Of a DNA stretch of 48,848 bases, positions 17,470 to 25,917 are shown one piece after another; position 1 is the first letter of the stretch; every line of letters begins with the position of its first letter. Made by a program: the position numbers and the translations under genes. The DNA lies in NCBI GenBank assembly GCA_024404815.1, contig JAKSPL010000015.1, positions 1-48,848 of the forward strand, in the 5' to 3' direction. Origin of the DNA: Oscillospiraceae bacterium. GTDB lineage: Bacteria; Bacillota; Clostridia; Oscillospirales; Ruminococcaceae. The notes below the pieces were generated by a model. The model did no database searches and was not told the origin of the DNA. It saw nothing but the letters and a program-made list of their open reading frames with translations.

Positions 17470-18389
17470 AGCTGTTCTCTCTCCGCTTTTTGCAGTATCT
17501 GTGTGAAATATTCAGGAAGCGGACTGTCAAAAAACAGTTCCTCGCCTGTTGTCGGGTGGACAAATCCGATTTTCCGCGCGTGCAAACATTGTCCCTCCAC
17601 GCCTTTGACCGCCTTGCCATAGACCGCATCGCCGTATATCGGATGTCCCAAATATCGCATATGTACGCGAATTTGATGCGTTCTGCCCGTTTCCAGCCGA
17701 CAGCAGATATGCGCAAGCTTTGCGTACTGCGCAAGCACCTGATAATGCGTGACAGCATGACGGCTGTTTTTTTCGATCACACACATTTTCTGGCGGTCTT
17801 TCGGATCTCTGCCGATCGGCGCATTCACAGTACCGCTCTCCTCGCGGAACCGTCCGCAGGCAACCGCCTCGTACTCGCGTGTAAACGAATGCTCTGCGAT
17901 CTGCGCGGCAAGTCCCAGATGGGCACGGTCGGTCTTTGCGACAATCAGCAAGCCGCTCGTGTCGCGGTCGATGCGGTGGACGATACCGGGGCGAATCACG
18001 CCATTGATGCCCGAAAGCTGTCCCTCACAATGGTACAGCAGCGCGTTGACAAGCGTACCGTCCGCGTGTCCGGGCGCAGGATGTACAACCATCCCTTTCG
18101 GCTTATTGACCACCAAAAGTTCTGTATCTTCGTAGATAATGTCAAGCGGAATATTCTGTGGCAGGACATCTGTCGGTTCGGGCTCGGGAATCTCCACCGT
18201 TACCGTATCGCCTGCCTGTAATTTGTCATTTTTCTTCGGCTTTGCGCCATTTCGGAGAATGCCGCCCTTTTCGAGCAGCTGCTGTGCCGCCGAACGTGTC
18301 AGCGAAATCTCCGCCTGTGCCGCCAGCCATGCGTCCAGTCGGGTGCCTGCGTCCTCCTGCGGAACCGTCAGCGTGATGGGCTCAGGCAT
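17466..18389 (-). CDS. rluD: RluA-family 23S rRNA pseudouridine synthase (RluD-like)
   Basis: About 306 residues. An N-terminal S4 RNA-binding domain (GTRLDAWLAAQAEISLTRSAAQQLLEKG) is followed by the synthase domain with the catalytic-Asp motif HRIDRDTSGLLIVAK and the GRTHQIRVHMRYLGHPIYGD signature. It isomerises uridines in rRNA; the exact sites are not predictable. I take the ATG at 18389, which has GGAGGA at good spacing; a longer frame to 18428 would run further into lspA. It overlaps the lspA end by 8 bases, in the common lspA-rluD arrangement. Confidence 0.92.
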   Translation of the reverse strand: MPEPITLTVPQEDAGTRLDAWLAAQAEISLTRSAAQQLLEKGGILRNGAKPKKNDKLQAGDTVTVEIPEPEPTDVLPQNIPLDIIYEDTELLVVNKPKGMVVHPAPGHADGTLVNALLYHCEGQLSGINGVIRPGIVHRIDRDTSGLLIVAKTDRAHLGLAAQIAEHSFTREYEAVACGRFREESGTVNAPIGRDPKDRQKMCVIEKNSRHAVTHYQVLAQYAKLAHICCRLETGRTHQIRVHMRYLGHPIYGDAVYGKAVKGVEGQCLHARKIGFVHPTTGEELFFDSPLPEYFTQILQKAEREQL

Positions 18390-18966
18390 CGGGGTATTCC
18401 TCCGCATCAGGATGTGTTTCTGCGTCATTCAGTTCGCCGACCTGCTCTGCATTTTCCAGCGTTTTCGCCTTTTTCAGCTTTTTCGCACTCGGCTCGTCCT
18501 TTTCCACAAACAGCAGGCAAATCGCCATCAGTATGACACCGACCGACACACAGACATCTGCAAAATTGAACACCGCAAAATTCATCAGCTGAAAATCCAG
18601 AAAATCCACAACGAGTCCGCCGCGGAATACTCTGTCGATCAGGTTGCCCAGTCCGCCGCCTGCGATCAGCGGCATGACGATCAGTAGCCAGCGATGCTTT
18701 TTTCCGAGCTTCTGCATCAGAATCAGGCAAATTGCGATCATCAGCGCGGAAAACCCGATCAAGAACCATTTCGACCCCGACAGAATGCTGAACGCCGCAC
18801 CGTCATTCTCGACAAAGCGCAGGTGCATCCAGTCGAAACTGCCGATTTGAAGGAAGGGACGTTCGGGCTGCCCCTGCAAATTTCCGACTGCCCAGACCTT
18901 GATGAGCTGGTCGATCACGGCAAGCACAATGGCTGCCACATATGCAAGTAGAAATAAAATCGTCAT
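18382..18966 (-). CDS. lspA: Lipoprotein signal peptidase (signal peptidase II)
   Basis: About 194 residues with four transmembrane helices. The catalytic aspartates lie in the conserved segments GGGLGNLIDRVFRGGLVVDF and FNFADVCVSVG, with VENDGAAFSI upstream. It cleaves prolipoprotein signal peptides before the lipidated cysteine; a likely client in this window is the ZnuA lipoprotein. I start at the ATG at 18966, which has AAAGGCGAG upstream; an in-frame ATG at 18987 is an alternative. The protein carries a charged C-terminal tail of about 40 residues (KKLKKAKTLENAEQ... ending acidic), longer than most family members. Confidence 0.93.
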   Translation of the reverse strand: MTILFLLAYVAAIVLAVIDQLIKVWAVGNLQGQPERPFLQIGSFDWMHLRFVENDGAAFSILSGSKWFLIGFSALMIAICLILMQKLGKKHRWLLIVMPLIAGGGLGNLIDRVFRGGLVVDFLDFQLMNFAVFNFADVCVSVGVILMAICLLFVEKDEPSAKKLKKAKTLENAEQVGELNDAETHPDAEEYPDA

Positions 18967-18992
18967 ATCTGCTCGCCTTTCATGCATACAAA

Positions 18993-19032
18993 GAAAGTAA
19001 CCCCGCGGCATTTTGTCTGCAAGGTTACTTTC
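18993..19032 (-). terminator. Possible terminator or attenuator between divIVA and lspA
   Basis: GAAAGTAACC and GGTTACTTTC form a 10-bp stem with a 20-base loop, just after the divIVA stop. The tail is only weakly T-rich, so it may be a partial attenuator. Confidence 0.4.
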
Positions 19033-19048
19033 ATAGTTTCATTTCGAA

Positions 19049-19843
19049 TCAGAAACGCTTTTTCTTCTCATCGCGGCGGTTGCCGTGTTTGAGGTCTTTG
19101 TAGCGTGTATCAAATTCTGCGGTACGGGAAATCGGCTTCTTCGGCGTGGAGAATTCAACTTCATCGAACGGATCCTTTTCCGGCTCGGTCGGTGCAGCTT
19201 TTTCTTCCGCAGGTGCTTCCGCCGCGGGAGCTTCTTCCTTGACTTCTTCCTTTACGGGCTCTGCAGCAGGTGCTTCCTCGGTCACTTCAGCGATGACAGC
19301 TTCTGCCGTTTCCTCTGCCTCGCACTCGCACGCATCGTCATCCTCGTACTCGTCATCCTCGTCGATGGTATCCGGCAGATTTGCGATCTGTTCCAGATGC
19401 TGCTTATACATATCGAACAGGGATTTTTTGAACGCTGCGACCTGACGCTGCGTTTCGACAAGAATACGATTTTCCTTGTCGAGCTTTTCAGAAAGCTCTT
19501 TGAGCTGCGTTTCCTGCTCCACAACTGCGGCAGAGTGGACAGATGTAGCGGAGGACTTTGCGTCATCCGTGATCTGGTTTGCCTTTTCCTTTGCCTCGTC
19601 GATGATCTGGCGAGCCTGCTTCTGTGCGCTCAGGAGGGCATTTTTGAGGTCTTCCTCGCCTTCCTTATACTCACGCACCTTGTCTGCAAGCAGCATCATT
19701 TTATTGTTCGCTTCTGCGAGTTCATCTTCCATCTGGCGATAATCCGCCTCGATTTTCCGCAGGAATGCGTCAACTTCCTCAGCCTGATAGCCAAATTTTA
19801 CCTTTTCAAATTCCTTTGCGCGGATTTCCTTTGCTGTCATCAT
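19049..19843 (-). CDS. divIVA: DivIVA-family cell division/polarity protein
   Basis: A 264-residue protein with the N-terminal DivIVA motif ITAKEI-like start (MTAKEIRAKEFEKVKFGYQ, then EEVDAFLRKIEADY), a long coiled coil to about residue 155, and an acidic, Ala/Glu/Pro-rich low-complexity region (about 165-225) before a basic C-terminus ending in NRRDEKKKRF. DivIVA binds negatively curved membrane and recruits division and polar proteins. The low-complexity linker is longer than in Bacillus. It lies between sepF and lspA; ylmH, often found between sepF and divIVA, is absent. Confidence 0.92.
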   Translation of the reverse strand: MMTAKEIRAKEFEKVKFGYQAEEVDAFLRKIEADYRQMEDELAEANNKMMLLADKVREYKEGEEDLKNALLSAQKQARQIIDEAKEKANQITDDAKSSATSVHSAAVVEQETQLKELSEKLDKENRILVETQRQVAAFKKSLFDMYKQHLEQIANLPDTIDEDDEYEDDDACECEAEETAEAVIAEVTEEAPAAEPVKEEVKEEAPAAEAPAEEKAAPTEPEKDPFDEVEFSTPKKPISRTAEFDTRYKDLKHGNRRDEKKKRF

Positions 19844-19884
19844 GCTGAATACCTTCTTTCAAATGGAATTTCGGGATCGTGGGA

Positions 19885-20403
19885 TCACATAATTACGCCG
19901 TTGGATTCCAGTTCACCGACCAGATCTTCGCCGATAAAGCCGACGTTATAGGGGGTGATGATATAGGTGAGGTTTGCAACAGGCTTCAGGCTGCCGCCGT
20001 TTGCGTATGCGACACCAACCAGAAAATCAATGATTCTGCGCTTGTTTTCAGCAGATGCAGTTTCCAGATTGAGGACAACGGTCTTCTTGGAGATCAGGTG
20101 GTCAGCGATCTGCTTTGCATCGGTAAATACCTCAGGCTTTACGAGAACGACCTGAAGCTGTGCAGTTGCCTGAATGTTGACAACCTTACCGCGTTCCTGT
20201 TTTGCAGCAGCGGACACATCCTCGCGCTCTGCGCGGTAGGACTCTCTCGGTGCAGCTTCGCGCTCACGAACTTCAATTTCGCGGGTATCGCGTGCTTCTC
20301 TGGTTTCCTTGCGCTCATAGCGCGGCTCCTTGACAGGCTCATTCTCGTAGCCGTCATCATCCTGCGGTGCAAAAAATCCAAGAACGGAATCAACGAATTT
20401 CAT
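19885..20403 (-). CDS. sepF: Cell division protein SepF
   Basis: A 172-residue protein. The short N-terminal membrane-binding amphipathic helix (MKFVDSVLGFF) is followed by a charged, Arg/Glu-rich linker (residues 18-70) and the C-terminal SepF domain (VVLVKPEVFTDAKQIADHL, VVLNLETASAENKRRIIDF, GVAYANGGSLKPVANLTYIITP). It anchors and bundles FtsZ at the division site. It lies between yggS and divIVA, as in the sepF/ylm cluster of Firmicutes. An AAAGGAGAG site precedes the ATG. Confidence 0.95.
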   Translation of the reverse strand: MKFVDSVLGFFAPQDDDGYENEPVKEPRYERKETREARDTREIEVREREAAPRESYRAEREDVSAAAKQERGKVVNIQATAQLQVVLVKPEVFTDAKQIADHLISKKTVVLNLETASAENKRRIIDFLVGVAYANGGSLKPVANLTYIITPYNVGFIGEDLVGELESNGVIM

Positions 20404-20504
20404 ATTGAACTCTCCTTTTCATATACTGAAATCTTTTCAGCCAATCATAGCTATCAAAACACATGGTCTGCAAAAGCCATGTTCCATACAAATGTTTCGG
20501 CGGT

Positions 20505-21230
20505 TCAGAGCGTTTTCGGCGGATAGATCCGTGCGCCGAACAATGCGCTGCCGAGCCGAATCAGCGTTGCGCCATAGCGAATGGCGGTTTCGTAGTCGCC
20601 CGACATACCCATCGACAGGATGTCAAGCGAGGGGGAAGTGCGGCGCAGATCCTGCCAGAGCGTCTGCATTCTTCCGAAGCATTCCTCTGCCTCAGACTGT
20701 TCTGCAAACGGCGGCGGAATGGTCATCAGACCGCGCACTTTGACATTCGGGCATTCCATCGCAGACTGCAAAAGCATTTGCATCTCAGCAGGTGCGGCAC
20801 CCGATTTCGACGTTTCACCGCCGATATTGACTTCCAGCAGGATATCCTGAACGATCTCCTGCTTATTTGCTGTTTTCTGGATCTCCTGCAGCAGATGCAG
20901 GCTGTCCACAGAATGAATCAGAGTGACTGCACCGACGATCTGTTTCACCTTATTGGTTTGCAGATGTCCGATGAACTGTACCTCTGCGCGTTTATCATAA
21001 TCGTCGCGCTTCGAAAGGAATTCCTGTACGCGGTTTTCGCCCAGCAGCGTCACGCCTGCTTCTACGACGACATTGACCTGTTCGGGCGGAACTGTTTTTG
21101 TGACCGCCATCAGCGTGACTTCCTGTGCATTGCGTCCTGCGCTTTGGCAGGCGGATTCCATCCGTGTCTGAATTTCGTGCAGACGTTCAAGGATCGCCGC
21201 CCGAATCTCAGGGGAACATTCAGTCGCCAT
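20505..21230 (-). CDS. yggS: YggS-family pyridoxal phosphate homeostasis protein
   Basis: A 241-residue single-domain TIM-barrel protein of the alanine-racemase fold type III family that binds PLP and maintains its homeostasis. The PLP lysine lies in LMAVTKTVPPEQV (near residue 44); ENRVQEFLSK, FIGHLQTNKVK and SMGMSGDYETAIRYGATLIRLGSALFG are family signatures. Its start overlaps the end of the HlyD-like gene by 11 bases. Its position upstream of sepF matches ylmE in Bacillus-type clusters. Confidence 0.93.
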   Translation of the reverse strand: MATECSPEIRAAILERLHEIQTRMESACQSAGRNAQEVTLMAVTKTVPPEQVNVVVEAGVTLLGENRVQEFLSKRDDYDKRAEVQFIGHLQTNKVKQIVGAVTLIHSVDSLHLLQEIQKTANKQEIVQDILLEVNIGGETSKSGAAPAEMQMLLQSAMECPNVKVRGLMTIPPPFAEQSEAEECFGRMQTLWQDLRRTSPSLDILSMGMSGDYETAIRYGATLIRLGSALFGARIYPPKTL

Positions 21231-22470
21231 CTGCCATCACTCCGTTCACAATAATATCGTCATACAGCGCGACATAACCGTTGCCTGCATTCAGGGACGA
21301 GAGGTAATATTCCTCATCCTCGTACACGATCTCGATCTTGCGGAATTCCGCATTCTCACCGACCAGTACATAGACGCCCATGCAGTTTTCGAGTTCGTCC
21401 GTTTCCTTGCCTTCCTCATCGAGTTTCGGCATCTTCTGGAAACGAATCGCAGTACGCGGCACTTTGACGCCCTCAACGGTTTTCCGAAGGATCTCCACAC
21501 GTTCCGTGCGGTGCTGCACCACATCGTAGGTCAGCGTTTCACAGCGGAGGATCACCTGCGTTTTGGTGATATCGCCTGCGGAAACAAGAGAAACGACCTC
21601 TGCGTGCAGATCGTCGGAAACAGATTCCAGACGAACCGTTGCGCTGTCACCCTCGGAAAGGCGCAGCTTGGTATTATCGAAAACACCCACGATATACCAT
21701 TCATACCCGTCGATCAGCTTACCGATGACATTGGGGCTGCGTTCCGCATTGGGCGGACCGCCGTCTGTGACTTCCGCAAGCTGTTCCTGTCTGAGCTGTG
21801 CCATGTTCTGCGGCGTAAGAATTTTCTCGTAGCCGTCCACATAGCTGACAAAGTACGCACTTTTTTCTGCGGTGATCTTCTCCATCGGCTCCGTCAGACG
21901 AAGTTCCAGCATGGAGATCTCATCCTGCAATTCGGTGATACGGCTTTGCAGATTGTCGCTCTGCCCTGTGATCTTATCGTAGGTACTCATCAGGACTGTC
22001 ATTTCACGTTTGCGTTCGAGCATAGAGGAATAATCCCCGACCTCGCGCAGACGGAGCATGGTTTTGTACTGTTCCTCGATGAGGGTGGAAAGGTTTGCGG
22101 GCTGCGCATAGTCGCTCGTACCCGGATTTTCCACCTTTGTCAGCATGGAAAGCTCGTCCTGCTTTTTCGCAATGCTGCGGCGCAGGTCGATTTGTTCCTC
22201 GCTGTCATACACCTCGGCAATGACACTTCCGACACCGAGCTTTGCACCGTCGCTGACGCAATAGCGCACCGCACCGCTGCCCGAATAGCTTTTCTCCGTT
22301 TCCGAGCGGACATAGACGCCCTGTAACTTGGAAACATCGCTCACCTCGGCGTAGATCGCGGTTTCAGTTTTATAGTCCTGATTGAACAGATGGTAGATGA
22401 TACTGGACGCAAGCACAACGGCGAACAGCAGGACAAGATAGTCCAGTATTCGCGTTGTAATCTCGTTCAT
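21220..22470 (-). CDS. HlyD-like adaptor protein, membrane-anchored
   Basis: A 416-residue protein with one N-terminal transmembrane helix (about residues 10-30), a barrel-sandwich half (AVRYCVSDGAKLGVGSVIAEVYDSEEQI), a helical hairpin rich in coiled-coil heptads (about 85-200) and a C-terminal beta-barrel half with VPRTAIRF. This is the architecture of periplasmic adaptor proteins of efflux systems, here in a Gram-positive. No ABC or MFS transporter lies beside it. It forms a tight unit with yggS and sepF, so a role in envelope assembly at division is possible, which is inference. Confidence 0.75.
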   Translation of the reverse strand: MNEITTRILDYLVLLFAVVLASSIIYHLFNQDYKTETAIYAEVSDVSKLQGVYVRSETEKSYSGSGAVRYCVSDGAKLGVGSVIAEVYDSEEQIDLRRSIAKKQDELSMLTKVENPGTSDYAQPANLSTLIEEQYKTMLRLREVGDYSSMLERKREMTVLMSTYDKITGQSDNLQSRITELQDEISMLELRLTEPMEKITAEKSAYFVSYVDGYEKILTPQNMAQLRQEQLAEVTDGGPPNAERSPNVIGKLIDGYEWYIVGVFDNTKLRLSEGDSATVRLESVSDDLHAEVVSLVSAGDITKTQVILRCETLTYDVVQHRTERVEILRKTVEGVKVPRTAIRFQKMPKLDEEGKETDELENCMGVYVLVGENAEFRKIEIVYEDEEYYLSSLNAGNGYVALYDDIIVNGVMADGD

Positions 22471-22473
22471 GGA

Positions 22474-22716
22474 TTACTCATCTTCCTTTTCGATGGCATC
22501 GAGAATTGCGATCGGTCTTGCAGGAACAAGGGTAGAGATCGCGTGCTTAAAGACAAGCTGCTGTCTGCCCTCTGTTTCCAGAATGAGAATAAACGAATCA
22601 AAGCCGCGGATGATGCCCTTGAACTGATATCCGTTGGTGAGGATAATCGTCAGCGGCATACGGTCTTTGCGTGCCTGATTCAGAAAAACATCCTGAAGAT
22701 TCAAACCTTTAGTCAT
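22474..22716 (-). CDS. hfq: RNA chaperone Hfq
   Basis: About 80 residues, an Sm-fold protein that binds sRNA and mRNA as a hexamer. Sm1 ([34 protein letters not shown]) and Sm2 ([14 protein letters not shown]) are conserved, including the proximal-site FKHAIS. I start at the ATG at 22716, because it matches the family start MTK...NLQDVFLNQ and sits 8 bases after GAGG; the in-frame ATG at 22722 is too close. The stop lies 3 bases ahead of the HlyD-like start. Confidence 0.95.
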   Translation of the reverse strand: MTKGLNLQDVFLNQARKDRMPLTIILTNGYQFKGIIRGFDSFILILETEGRQQLVFKHAISTLVPARPIAILDAIEKEDE

Positions 22717-22750
22717 AGTCATTGCCTCATTCTTTCATATGTTTCTTGAA

Positions 22751-22766
22751 TTCCCGTATACGGGAA
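22751..22766. promoter_or_regulatory. Perfect 16-base palindrome upstream of hfq
   Basis: TTCCCGTATACGGGAA is perfectly self-complementary and lies 35 bases upstream of the hfq start, within the inferred leader. It may be a protein-binding site or a hairpin in the mRNA; nothing in the sequence decides between these. Confidence 0.45.
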
Positions 22767-22780
22767 AACGACAGTCTTTC

Positions 22781-22827
22781 GTGCAAATTTCAGAACATCT
22801 GTTCTGTCTGCATGACAGAATTTGCAC
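22781..22827 (-). promoter_or_regulatory. Structured element in the hfq leader
   Basis: Outer arms GTGCAAATT (22781-22789) and AATTTGCAC (22819-22827) enclose two more hairpins, CAGAACA/TGTTCTG and CTGTC/GACAG, giving a possible three-way junction. It falls between the miaA stop and hfq. It could be an mRNA leader structure or an attenuator. Confidence 0.45.
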
Positions 22828-22847
22828 AAATCGCCTAGTCAACACTT

Positions 22848-22856
22848 ATTATATCA
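22848..22856 (-). promoter_or_regulatory. Possible extended -10 promoter for hfq, overlapping the miaA stop
   Basis: Minus-strand TGATATAAT is an extended -10 element; its TGA is also the miaA stop codon. No good -35 is visible, which is acceptable for extended -10 promoters. It would give hfq a leader of about 125 bases. Confidence 0.4.
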
Positions 22857-23813
22857 CAGGACGCCGCTTGTTTCTATCATTTTTTGGCATTTTGTAAAAA
22901 TTTCGGCGTTATCACGAACTTCATCACGGTAAAGCCAATTCGTTTGGCTATTTCGACGAAACCATGTCCCCTGCCGTTTGGCGTACCGACAAGTTTCCTG
23001 CTTGACCGCTGCAATGCAGTCCGAAAGTGCCGCTTCGCCCCTCAGATACGGCAAAAGTTCCTTGTACCCGATCGCTGCGGCAGCGGTTTCTCTGCGGCGT
23101 CCGCTCTCATATTCCGCACGGACTTCTGCCTCCAGACCATCCGCAAGCATCTTGTCCACCCGCAGACGGATCCGCTCATAGAGCAGTTCCCTGTCCTGAA
23201 ATCCGATGCCGAACCGCATGACCTCCCACGGCGGCGGTACGGCTCTGCTGCGGCGTGCGTGCTCCGAAAGCGGAATGCCCGTCTGTTCGTACACTTCGAG
23301 CGCACGGATAATGCGGCGGAGATTGTTTTCGTGGAGCTTTGCGGCGGTTTCCGCATCGCATTCGCGCAGACGTTCGAGCAATGCCGTGCGGCCGAGTGTT
23401 TCAGCCTCCGCCTCCAGTCTTGCGCGAATCTCAGGAGATGCCGTAATATCGGGAAAAACGATGTGGTCGAGCAGGCTGTCGATATACAGTCCCGTACCGC
23501 CGACCACGATAGGCAGTTTTCCGCGGCTGTGAATGTCCGCAATGACCGCTTCTGCACGCGACACATAGTCCGCGACAGAACACGGCATATCGGGCGGCAA
23601 TACGCTGATGAGATGATGCGGAATGCCCTGCATTTCTTCGGCGGTCGGCTTTGCGGTCGCAATATCCAAGCCCTCGTAAAGCTGCATGGAATCCGCCGAA
23701 ACGACCTCGCCGTCATATGCCTGTGCGAGCGCGATGCCGAGTGCTGTTTTGCCCGATGCCGTTGCACCGACGACCGCAAGCACAGGCGGTTTTTTCTTCG
23801 TAGATTCGTTCAT
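22854..23813 (-). CDS. miaA: tRNA dimethylallyltransferase MiaA
   Basis: About 319 residues. It transfers a dimethylallyl group from DMAPP to the N6 of A37 in tRNAs reading UNN codons. The P-loop VVGATASGKTALGIALAQ is at residues 13-30, DSMQLYEGLDIATAKPT and PHHLISVLPPD follow, and GGTGLYIDSLLDHI and the C-terminal GYKELLPYLRGE match the family. I start at the ATG at 23813; the much longer frame upstream overlaps mutL on the same strand and lacks homology. It is 16 bases after mutL, and the hfq gene follows. Confidence 0.93.
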   Translation of the reverse strand: MNESTKKKPPVLAVVGATASGKTALGIALAQAYDGEVVSADSMQLYEGLDIATAKPTAEEMQGIPHHLISVLPPDMPCSVADYVSRAEAVIADIHSRGKLPIVVGGTGLYIDSLLDHIVFPDITASPEIRARLEAEAETLGRTALLERLRECDAETAAKLHENNLRRIIRALEVYEQTGIPLSEHARRSRAVPPPWEVMRFGIGFQDRELLYERIRLRVDKMLADGLEAEVRAEYESGRRRETAAAAIGYKELLPYLRGEAALSDCIAAVKQETCRYAKRQGTWFRRNSQTNWLYRDEVRDNAEIFTKCQKMIETSGVL

Positions 23814-23829
23814 GTCAATCCCCCTGCTG

Positions 23830-25890
23830 TCAGACGATGCGCTGGAACTGCTTTTCGATCTTGTACTTCGAGAGCAGGAATACCACAGGTCTGCCGTGCG
23901 GACAATGCCGTACACCATCAAGCTGCCAGACCTGCTCCGCGAGCGTCTGCAATTCTTCCGTGCCCGAATGGTCGCCCGAACGAATCGCCGCTTTGCACGC
24001 AAGTGTGTGGAAATAATCGTCCAGAAGATGTGCGTCAGGCTGATGCGACTGGTGCAGGCATTCCTCAGCAAGCTCCTGCACGATGCTGTCAAGGTCGAGT
24101 TCCGCACAGCTGAGCGGTACGCCTGTCAGCTTAACGATCGGCAGTTCATCGAATGCAAAGGTAAAGCCGACCTGTTCGAGCGTGTCTGCCTGTTCGCGCA
24201 GAGCGTCAGACTCGGCGGCAGTCAGTAGCACGACCACAGGCGTCAGCAGCGTCTGGCGGTCTTTGCACTGTCGGCTGCGGAAGCGTTCAAACAGGATTCG
24301 CTCATGCGCGGCGTGCTTGTCGATCATCACAAACTGGTCGCCTGCCTCCGCAAGAATGTAGTTTTCAAACAGCTCGCCGATCACACGGATAGGACTTGCC
24401 TGCAACTCTGAAACAGGCGCAGATTCGTGTGTTTCCGTTTCTTTCGAATCGTACTGCGGCGGCTGTGGGATCGGTGGGATCTCCGCGGAACGGAACGGAA
24501 TTTTTTCCGCAGGCGGTGCGTCTGCATCGGTCGGAAACGGCGGAAGCGGCGGCTCGTTCTGCACAGGCGGAATGTCCGATTTCACGATGTTTTCAACCGT
24601 TTCAACAGGTTTTCCACAGCTTTCTGTGGAATTCTCTGCCATCCGTGGAGTTTTCAACATATCGTCCTGATTTTCACGTACCTGCTCTTTTTTGAACAGC
24701 AAGTCAGGCGTGTTGGAATCCTGTCCCGGGAGCGGCGCGTACAAGTCCACTTTCGGCTTTTTCGGCACAAATGACAATGCCGACCGCTGTACCTCCGCCA
24801 CAGGTGTCTGCGGCTGAGGATTTTGCTGTACCTGCGTCGGTTTCGCTGTGTCCTGCGGTGCATTCGGGAGCTGGAACTCATACACCAGACGGTTGTTCGT
24901 CAGCGCACCCATCGCCGCAAAGTATATTGCAGAAAACACGCGCTTTTCATCGGAGAATCGCACCTCTGCTTTTGTCGGGTGCATATTCACATCGACCACA
25001 CGCGGCGAGATCTGCATTTGCAGTACGCAGGCAGGGAATTTTCCAGTCATTACGAGGGTTTTATATGCTTCTTCAAGTGCGGCGCAAAGCGTTCCCGACC
25101 GCACGGCTCTGCCATTGACAAAGAACAGCTGCATCGCTCGATTTGCGCGTGCGTACAGGGGTTTTACCACATAGCCATCGACGGTGATGCCGCCGCCGTC
25201 CGCATCCTCCTCATAATGTACGGGGAGCAGGTCGCCTGCAAACTGCTTGCCGAAAATCGCGTGGATCGCAGAAAAAAGCTGTCCGTCACCGGGCGTGACG
25301 AACTCCGTGCGGTTTTCACGAATCAGCCGAAACGAAATTTCCGGATGGGAAAGCGCGATTTTCTGGAACACCTGTGCCGCCGCATTTCCCTCAGATACGT
25401 CCTTTTTGAGGAATCCGGCGCGAACGGGGACATTGTAGAACAAGTCGCGCACGACGATCGTTGTCCCCTCGGGACAGCCCGACTGCTCGAACGCCTGCTC
25501 CTCGCCGCCCTCGATGACATAGTGCGTGCCATATTCGCTGCCCTTTTGCCGCGTCAGCAGTTCTGTCCGCGACACCGCACAGACCGATGCAAGTGCCTCG
25601 CCGCGAAAGCCCAGCGTCAGGATGCGCTCCAAGTCCTCTTTCTCCTGAATTTTGCTCGTGGCATGGCGGAGAAACGCCGTCTGCACCTGTTCAGGCGCAA
25701 TGCCGCAGCCGTCGTCCGTCACGCGCAGGTACAGCACGCCGCCGCGTTTTAGTTCCGCCGTGATGTGCTTTGCACCCGAATCGACCGCGTTTTCCGTCAG
25801 TTCTTTCAGCACCGAAGCAGGGCGTTCGATGACCTCGCCTGCCGCGATCAGCTCCGAAATATCTTTCGGCAGCACATGAATCTCAGGCAT
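23830..25890 (-). CDS. mutL: DNA mismatch repair protein MutL
   Basis: A 686-residue GHL-type ATPase and nicking endonuclease. N-terminal motifs are IAAGEVIERPASVLKELTENA, VTDDGCGI and TLGFRGEALASV. A Pro/Glu-rich linker (about residues 345-475) leads to the C-terminal domain, which has the endonuclease motif DKHAAHERILFE, matching the DxHAxxExxxxE consensus, plus ACKAAIRSG and CPHGRP. It therefore is the nicking type found in bacteria lacking MutH. No mutS lies in the window. miaA follows directly, the usual mutL-miaA order. Confidence 0.95.
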   Translation of the reverse strand: MPEIHVLPKDISELIAAGEVIERPASVLKELTENAVDSGAKHITAELKRGGVLYLRVTDDGCGIAPEQVQTAFLRHATSKIQEKEDLERILTLGFRGEALASVCAVSRTELLTRQKGSEYGTHYVIEGGEEQAFEQSGCPEGTTIVVRDLFYNVPVRAGFLKKDVSEGNAAAQVFQKIALSHPEISFRLIRENRTEFVTPGDGQLFSAIHAIFGKQFAGDLLPVHYEEDADGGGITVDGYVVKPLYARANRAMQLFFVNGRAVRSGTLCAALEEAYKTLVMTGKFPACVLQMQISPRVVDVNMHPTKAEVRFSDEKRVFSAIYFAAMGALTNNRLVYEFQLPNAPQDTAKPTQVQQNPQPQTPVAEVQRSALSFVPKKPKVDLYAPLPGQDSNTPDLLFKKEQVRENQDDMLKTPRMAENSTESCGKPVETVENIVKSDIPPVQNEPPLPPFPTDADAPPAEKIPFRSAEIPPIPQPPQYDSKETETHESAPVSELQASPIRVIGELFENYILAEAGDQFVMIDKHAAHERILFERFRSRQCKDRQTLLTPVVVLLTAAESDALREQADTLEQVGFTFAFDELPIVKLTGVPLSCAELDLDSIVQELAEECLHQSHQPDAHLLDDYFHTLACKAAIRSGDHSGTEELQTLAEQVWQLDGVRHCPHGRPVVFLLSKYKIEKQFQRIV

Positions 25891-25917
25891 ACGCTTCTCC
25901 TTTCAAAATGTTAGATA

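Noticed and set aside
22884-24113. A 409-codon plus-strand frame opposite miaA and mutL
   Set aside because: Shadow frame; MiaA and MutL motifs on the other strand are complete.
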